64,000 nt of DNA from the NCBI RefSeq assembly GCF_026745355.1, contig NC_079207.1:35638930-35702929 (forward strand). Direction: 5' to 3'. Position 1 is the first letter of the stretch. Every line of letters starts with the position of its first letter. A program made the position numbers and the translations under genes. This document shows positions 58,424-64,000 of this stretch, in pieces. The DNA is from Beta vulgaris subsp. vulgaris (taxonomy: Eukaryota > Streptophyta > Magnoliopsida > Caryophyllales > Amaranthaceae). The notes under the pieces were generated by a model that did not search any database, had not been told where the DNA came from, and saw nothing but the letters and a program-made list of their open reading frames with translations.

Positions 58424-58735
58424 CACTAGTAGAATAAATGCTTATTGCTGCGGTCAAAAAGTGGCATATTGCTGCGGTTTTGGGCACACAACAATTAAGG
58501 GGGCAGCAATAGGTAATAAATATATTGCTGCGGTTTAAAACGCAACAATATTTGAATATATTGCTGCGGTTTTCTCTAGAAACCGCAGCAATATTCGTAT
58601 TTTATATCAGAATAGTACAACATATTGCTGTGGTTTCTACGGAAAACCGCATTAATATGCTGTATTTAATAATAAAAAACACGCATATTGCTACGGTTTC
58701 TACCTAAAACCGCATCAATAGATGCCAGGCAGGTA
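58424..58735 (+). mobile_element. CACTA element left end, third copy of the hairpin family
   Basis: Starts CACTAGTAGAATAAATGC after TTG. It then has TATTGCTGCGGT repeats in facing pairs, including GGTTTTGGGCACAC with AATTAAGGGGGCAGCAATAGG, which matches the inverted right end of the copies at 35021 and 38590. This copy is more diverged (ATTGCTGTGG, ATTGCTACGG). The right end is not found before 59113, where a copia element begins. Confidence 0.7.
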
Positions 58736-59112
58736 AAATTTTTTTTTTTTTCAAATTTCTCGATGAATAAATATTTTGTGATTATAATACCATTATAATA
58801 TGTTACATATTGACAACAATCCACTGTTATAAACACTAAGAAACTTGAAAATATGAAAATCGAAAAAAAAAATCTTAAAGAACTACATCAAAATATAACA
58901 CTGAAACTGTAACTATAACACTAAGAAAATGTAATTAAACAAATACAAAAAAAAAACCAGAAAAATATATTACAAAAAAAATCTAAAAAAAAATGTGGTT
59001 ATCGACGAGGAGTCGTCCAAGCAGAAGACGAAGGCTATTTTCTGGATCTTGGTGATGAAGCACACAAGAATCCCCTAACGTCAATTACTTTGGTTAAAAC
59101 AGAGAACATCTA
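58736..59112. other. Probable CACTA interior, no gene recognised
   Basis: A/T-rich with several poly-A stretches; around 58990-59090 a short less biased stretch (GGAGTCGTCCAAGCAGAAGAC) has no recognised homology. Directly followed by an LTR. Confidence 0.35.
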
Positions 59113-61174
59113 TGTTGAGTCATGTAGTATTTTGATGATTGTAAACAAATGATGATTATCTAACTAACATGTGTGTTTTAGATGTGCATATTACATTAAC
59201 ATGAAACAAGTCATCAAAGGTTGAATATATCACATCATGAAGGTTTTCCAACAAGTGAAGTTCCTAAAAGAGTTCCTATAAGGAACACAAATAGAGCGGT
59301 TCCTAGGTACATCCTATGAGGAACATTGAATATGAAGTTCTGGAGCAGTTCCTGAGTGGAAGCAGCAATATAACGTTTCAGAGTTGAAACAAGAAGTTCA
59401 TGAGCAGGAACTATGAGTGCGAATTTTCTTAAAGTAACTAGCACACTGAAGTTCCAAAGGTGGAGCTATCAACATGCGGTTCTTGAGTTGGAGCAGCATG
59501 GAGCATGAAGGCAGAAAATATGAGTTTTATTTTCTAGGATTCATGTAAGTATGTGTTAACGCGAAAGGTAATGGAACAAGGTCTAAAGGAACTCGTAAGG
59601 TCAAAGGAACTCGTGGAACTAAGAGTCAAAAGTATTTAAGAGTCAATAAATCTGATGCATATTATTATCTTAATCTATAAGAATTTATTTAGAGTTTATT
59701 TCTTAATAAATCTCTACGTGGTTAAATATTTAAAAAATATGCGTTAGTTGTTTTAGGATAAGTTTTAGTTTTAAAATAAAAGATAAGTTTTAGTTTTAAA
59801 ATAAAAGATAAGTTTTAAATAAAATAGGTTTCTTTAGGAATCTGATTTAATTTAATTTAATTTTATCTTTTTAGGTTTTGGAAAATAAAAAGCCTAGATT
59901 TATAATACGTATAATGAGTATTGTTAAAGAAATTATCTGTCTGTTCCTCTCTAAGGAACAGACGTGCTGGTCTATCAATCTAAGTTAAAGGAACAAGTAA
60001 CAGTTAAAGGAACTAGGCGTGTAAAATATTGTGCAACGCTTAAAAGGATTTTGTTGAGTTTTTATAGGCTATATTTTAAGAAAATGATCTTATATAATAC
60101 AAATCTGATATTAAAGAAAAGATCTTTTATGTAAAAGATTTTATCTTTATTCCAAAATAAAATCATTTTCGAATTTACAAGAAAATCCTTTAAATATATT
60201 ATTTGATAAAAAGATTAAATTTTGATGTTATTAATTAAAATAGTTTTTAATTAAAAAATCAAATTTAAATTACAGTTTCATAAGTAAAGGCTAGATTTTA
60301 GGAAGTAGTAACGTAATTCTCTCCCACGTATAACAGTGATCATGGAGATCATGGGATGTTTAAGGAACGTGTTCCTTCGAGTAAGGAACATCATGGGATA
60401 ATGGTTTAACAACTAACACATGATTAATCCCACGTTCATTCTAAAAGACTGCTATAAATATACAAGTTCAATTGAGTTTCAAATCGTCTGACAAGTGTCT
60501 TTCCATAGTGTTAGACTTAAGTCATTCCATAAGTTTGGCTTAAAGAATAGCGTTACAAAAGAATTACATTTTCTATTCCTTGTTTGAGTCAGTTCCTTTG
60601 AGTTTCAAGTTCCTACGAGTGCCATGTTCCTTTACAGTTATTCAGTTTCTATATACTGGAGTAAAACCAAATTATCAAGTGTCTGTATTTGAGTTTGGGG
60701 TTAAAGGGTTTGAGTGAACTCTTGTAATGGGAACTTGGTAAAGGGTTTGAGTGAATTCTTGTATCAAGTTCGAGTTAGGAACTTGAGTAAGTTCTTGTTG
60801 TGTATTGCGTAGACTTAGGGTGAAGTCTATCTAGGGGTGAAGGTTTGAGTAAACCTTTTGTAAAGAGTTGTGGGAACTCTTGAAAGACTTAGAGTTATCA
60901 GAGTATAGAGTGGAGATTGTGAGGAGTTGGAGTTCCGAGTGGAACTTGCGTATGTAATAGGTTGAATCATAGGAGATTTCCTATTATAGTGAGAAATTTA
61001 AATCCTGAGTAGGTCGTGGTTTTTCTTCTTGTATTGAGACAAGAAGTTTCCACGTAAAAATCTCTCTTGCACTTTCAGTTCCTTATTGCTTATTTTTAAA
61101 TTCCGCATTATTTGGGCAATAAGTTCCACACTACAATTCACCCCCTCTCTTGTAGTGTTCCTAGTGAATTAACA
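59113..61174 (+). repeat. 5' LTR of the second copia element
   Basis: Begins TGTTGAGTCATG and ends GAATTAACA, 2062 bp, followed by the primer site. It includes blocks of AT-rich direct repeats (AAAATAAAAGATAAGTTTTA twice near 59771-59820) and a tandem-like GGTTTGAGTGAACTCTTGTA near 60705-60770. Confidence 0.85.
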
Positions 61175-61176
61175 AT

Positions 61177-61189
61177 TGGTATCAGAGCC
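61177..61189 (+). other. Primer binding site, initiator tRNA-Met (second copia)
   Basis: TGGTATCAGAGCC two bases after the LTR end, identical to the site at 2706-2718. Confidence 0.92.
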
Positions 61190-64000
61190 GGAACTCGTTG
61201 ATAAGCAGGAAACCCTGCTGAGTTAAGTTCCTGCAAGAAGAAAGAACATGTACGAGAAAGGAACTCCACCCGATGTCCTTCAAAGGAACAAGTGAAGGCT
61301 GACTTTTTATACACAATTAAAAGTCACTCAAGGATTATGAACAACCCTTTGATGTAAGTATCTCTTCCTTGAGATATTCTTTATACGAATATATTACGTT
61401 GGAACTTGTTCCTTATAGTATTTCTAGTAAGATTGTTTTATTTGGCTTTGATGTTTTTATAGAAATTTAGGATAACTTTAACATTGTTTTCTAAAGATAA
61501 AATTCAGATTTCTAATTTCTTTAAAATATCAAAGAAATATATACTAGAAATAATTGAAGGAACAAGTTATATGGAACAATGCATATTTGTGTCTCTGGAA
61601 CTTGGTTTCTCATCTTAAGGAAAATTCATTATGTTGGGCATGTTATATCGCGCTCGTATTATTATTCATTTGCCAAATGATAGTTTTATTATGCATCATG
61701 AATATTTAAAATATTTCTTATGTCAGTATATAATGTTCCTTGTTAGTAGTGGTAGATATGTGCGTGCATCATGAATATGGATATTTTACATTGCTCCTAC
61801 TAACAAGAAAAGACCCACCATATATTTGGGTACCAAAAACCAAGAACTTGCTTATTTTACAGGTAATGTGAAAGGAACTAAGATCTCTTGATGTAGAGGT
61901 TAGTTGTTTCTAGAAAGTATTCTAGACATGAGTTCCTATTACTACAAAACTAGAAAAAGTATGTAAAAGATGAAATATATTTCTTAGGAAATTAGGTAAT
62001 AATCTTTACATACTATATATCTTGGATATTATCTTCATTATCAAATTTGATTTTTGATATCTCTTATAAATACATGATTGAAGAAGGTTATGAAAGAGAA
62101 GTTGTTTTATGGTTGTTACATATATATGAATTATTTCAATCTAACTTCTCTTCAATTTTTTGTGCAAGTAAAATTATATCCTATATGTTTGTCTACGGAT
62201 ATAATTAATATTGGTAAAGGAACTTATGGGTGTAATAAGAGAATGATTGTCAGTTCCTCTGAAAGGAACAGACGAATTGGCACAACTAAAATGATTCAAA
62301 TGAACTCTAATATAGTCATAGGAACATAGTAATTAAGCATGAATCAACAGTTAACTTATATCCACATCCTAATGGTAATAGAAGTTTAAGGATAAAATTT
62401 AGGAAGGTTTTAAGAAAAAGAATCTTAACTAAGTTAAATCATTTATATCTAAAGAGAAACCTTCTTAGATATTATTAAAAAGAATTGAAATTAAACTTTT
62501 ATCTAGGAGAAGAGAAGACAATAAGAGATCATGCTTAACAATTTCCTAGAATTTAGGAAGGTGAGATATTGGATATAACACGTTCAATTGAACGTATACA
62601 AAGTGGTACATGATGTGCTTGTTCCTCAAGGAAAAGAACGTGTAAATCCATGATCCTATGATCTAATATCACATTCAATCCAAATGACTATTATATAAGA
62701 ACTTGATTAAAAAGTTCTAAGTGTCCTGACTAAGTGATTAAGTGAGTTAAGTAATTAAAGTCTTAGTGCTTTTATTCTCTTATAATAGCAATTGTTCCTA
62801 TTTCTACTTATTCTATTTCCACAAATTAAATGCATAAAATCAGCTTCTCAAATCAAGAAACATTGACTATTGATTTGAAGGAGCGATGGTAAACTATATT
62901 AGTGGAACTATAAATGGTACAGGAAAATCAAAATTTGGAACGATTTCAATTCTTTTGAAATCGATTTCGGTTCAAAGGAACAAAACAAAAGTTCCTTTAC
63001 ATATGAACTATATTTTTAAGGAACTTTATTTCATTATATGCTTTAACTATATTATCTCTTTTGACTAACCTACTAATATTAAAATGCACAAGTATTTCTT
63101 TTTGGTTCCTTTACGCGATTATATTTCTATTAGTTTATGACAACCCAAAATGAAGGAACAAACAATATTAAGTGAGGGGAACAACTCATAAGATTATAGC
63201 TCGACAATGAGTGTTCTAAGCATATGATGATAGACAAATCAACATTACTCTCGCTATATGCTTATGATGAAGGAACTGTAGCTTCAGAAACCAACGAAAA
63301 TGGTTAGACTGTTTAATTAATCAAATGTTGGTAAGTTAAGTTCTTGTTTCATTGTATATATCTTTATTCTCGAGTTAATGAAGCACATTATATAGTTTTT
63401 AAAGCTCGCAAACTCTGGTTGTTTTGCAATTAAATTGCGTCATTAATAAAAGCTAGAAATGTCATACTTGAAGGGAATCAAGTAGGGAACACATACTTTG
63501 TGGATCTCAATTTGGTTCCTAACAACATGACATGACTAGTCATTATTGAGGATGATCTACTTATATCTATCAAAATGATAACATTCTAACTTCATCATGG
63601 TTGACAAACTTAGACCAAGGAACTCGATTAGGTATATCTTATATCTATTTCTAAAAGTACACATTTGTATACTATGTCTATGAAGATAGTATGTGATCTT
63701 ATCTTCTTTCAAAATTTGGTTTGCATCACAAATTCTTGAAAACTTTTCATATGAATTTGCGTGACATCTTAAGTTTTTAGATTAGAATTTTGAAGGAGAT
63801 TTTTCTTGTTTATAGTTATTTAAGGAACACCTGATTCTTTTCTTTAATCGCAAAGATAAGTATTCCACATAATGTGAAATCACTGCTAAAGAGACTAAAA
63901 GTATAAGTGTTCATAAATGATTATATTTAAGATCTAACCATGGAATCAAGTTCCAAACAAGTTTGATGATGTATGCAGAAACAAGGAACAAGTAAGAAAA
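61190..64000 (+). pseudogene. Remnant gag-pol of the second copia element
   Basis: No frame longer than about 85 codons, but landmarks remain. IWVPKTKNL near 61830 equals the gag-pol linker of the first copia element. Near 63470-63510 a stretch (GNTYFVDLNLVPNN) resembles the pre-integrase domain. Near 63740-63765 there is an HMNL word where copia integrase has HMDLCGP, the first catalytic Asp being replaced. Only about 640 bp lie between primer site and linker, so most of gag is missing, while the linker-to-pre-integrase distance (about 1.6 kb) is too long, suggesting deletion and insertion. Homology by eye only. Confidence 0.4.

Larger units (their letters stand above)
59113..64000 (+). mobile_element. 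Second Ty1-copia (SIRE-like) element, decayed, runs off the window
   Basis: LTR 59113-61174, primer site 61177-61189, then a frame-less interior in which faint copia landmarks keep the right order: a gag-pol linker near 61830, a pre-integrase region near 63440 and an integrase start near 63740. The TGTTGAGT start and the CACCCCCTCTCTTG segment near the LTR end resemble the first copia element. GGAAC/GTTCC words are strikingly frequent. The 3' LTR is beyond the window. Confidence 0.75.

Overview
This window looks like a piece of a repeat-rich flowering-plant nuclear genome, probably a eudicot. It holds one intact, intron-rich housekeeping gene and layers of Ty1-copia and Ty3-gypsy LTR retrotransposons, CACTA, hAT, Mutator-like, mariner/Stowaway and Helitron elements. 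I cannot name the species from the sequence alone.

The only complete host gene is the Elongator subunit ELP2 on the minus strand (start 33520, stop 15329). All ten exons can be joined through GT-AG introns without a single frame break, giving an 832-residue double WD40 propeller protein. About 15.7 kb of its 18.2 kb is intron. The introns carry an hAT-like element with a perfect 8-bp target duplication, a Stowaway-like MITE, a Mutator-like element, a 1.2-kb mariner-like element and a long CT microsatellite.

Left part (1-15100): the window opens in a Helitron 3' end. A short TRIM-like LTR element follows, and a complete 11.3-kb SIRE-type copia element (1543-12812) has inserted into its 3' LTR. 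The copia element has about 97% similar LTRs, a 5-bp target duplication (ATGTT), a tRNA-Met primer site and a third, envelope-like reading frame, yet its genes are broken in many places. An RNase H-like fragment and a perfectly palindromic-ended MITE lie between it and ELP2.

Upstream of ELP2 (33521-42156): an hAT-like element with a Helitron inside it starts about 110 bp before the ELP2 start codon. Behind it is a near-identical tandem duplication of about 3.57 kb (35000-38568 and 38569-42148). Each unit contains a truncated CACTA element full of short hairpins, the 3' part of the hAT element with its Helitron, a copy of a unique promoter-like segment, a possible first exon of a head-to-head neighbour gene, a dispersed repeat and an LTR fragment. 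The promoter-like segment is therefore present three times.

Right part (42157-64000): after LTR debris, a three-copy tandem repeat and a broken plant-mobile-domain-like gene comes a nest: a Tekay/Del-type chromovirus (minus strand) interrupted by an Athila-type element (minus strand), itself interrupted by a CACTA fragment, which is followed by a copia element running off the window end. That last element carries an unusually dense array of GGAAC/GTTCC motifs. No rRNA, tRNA or CRISPR feature was found.
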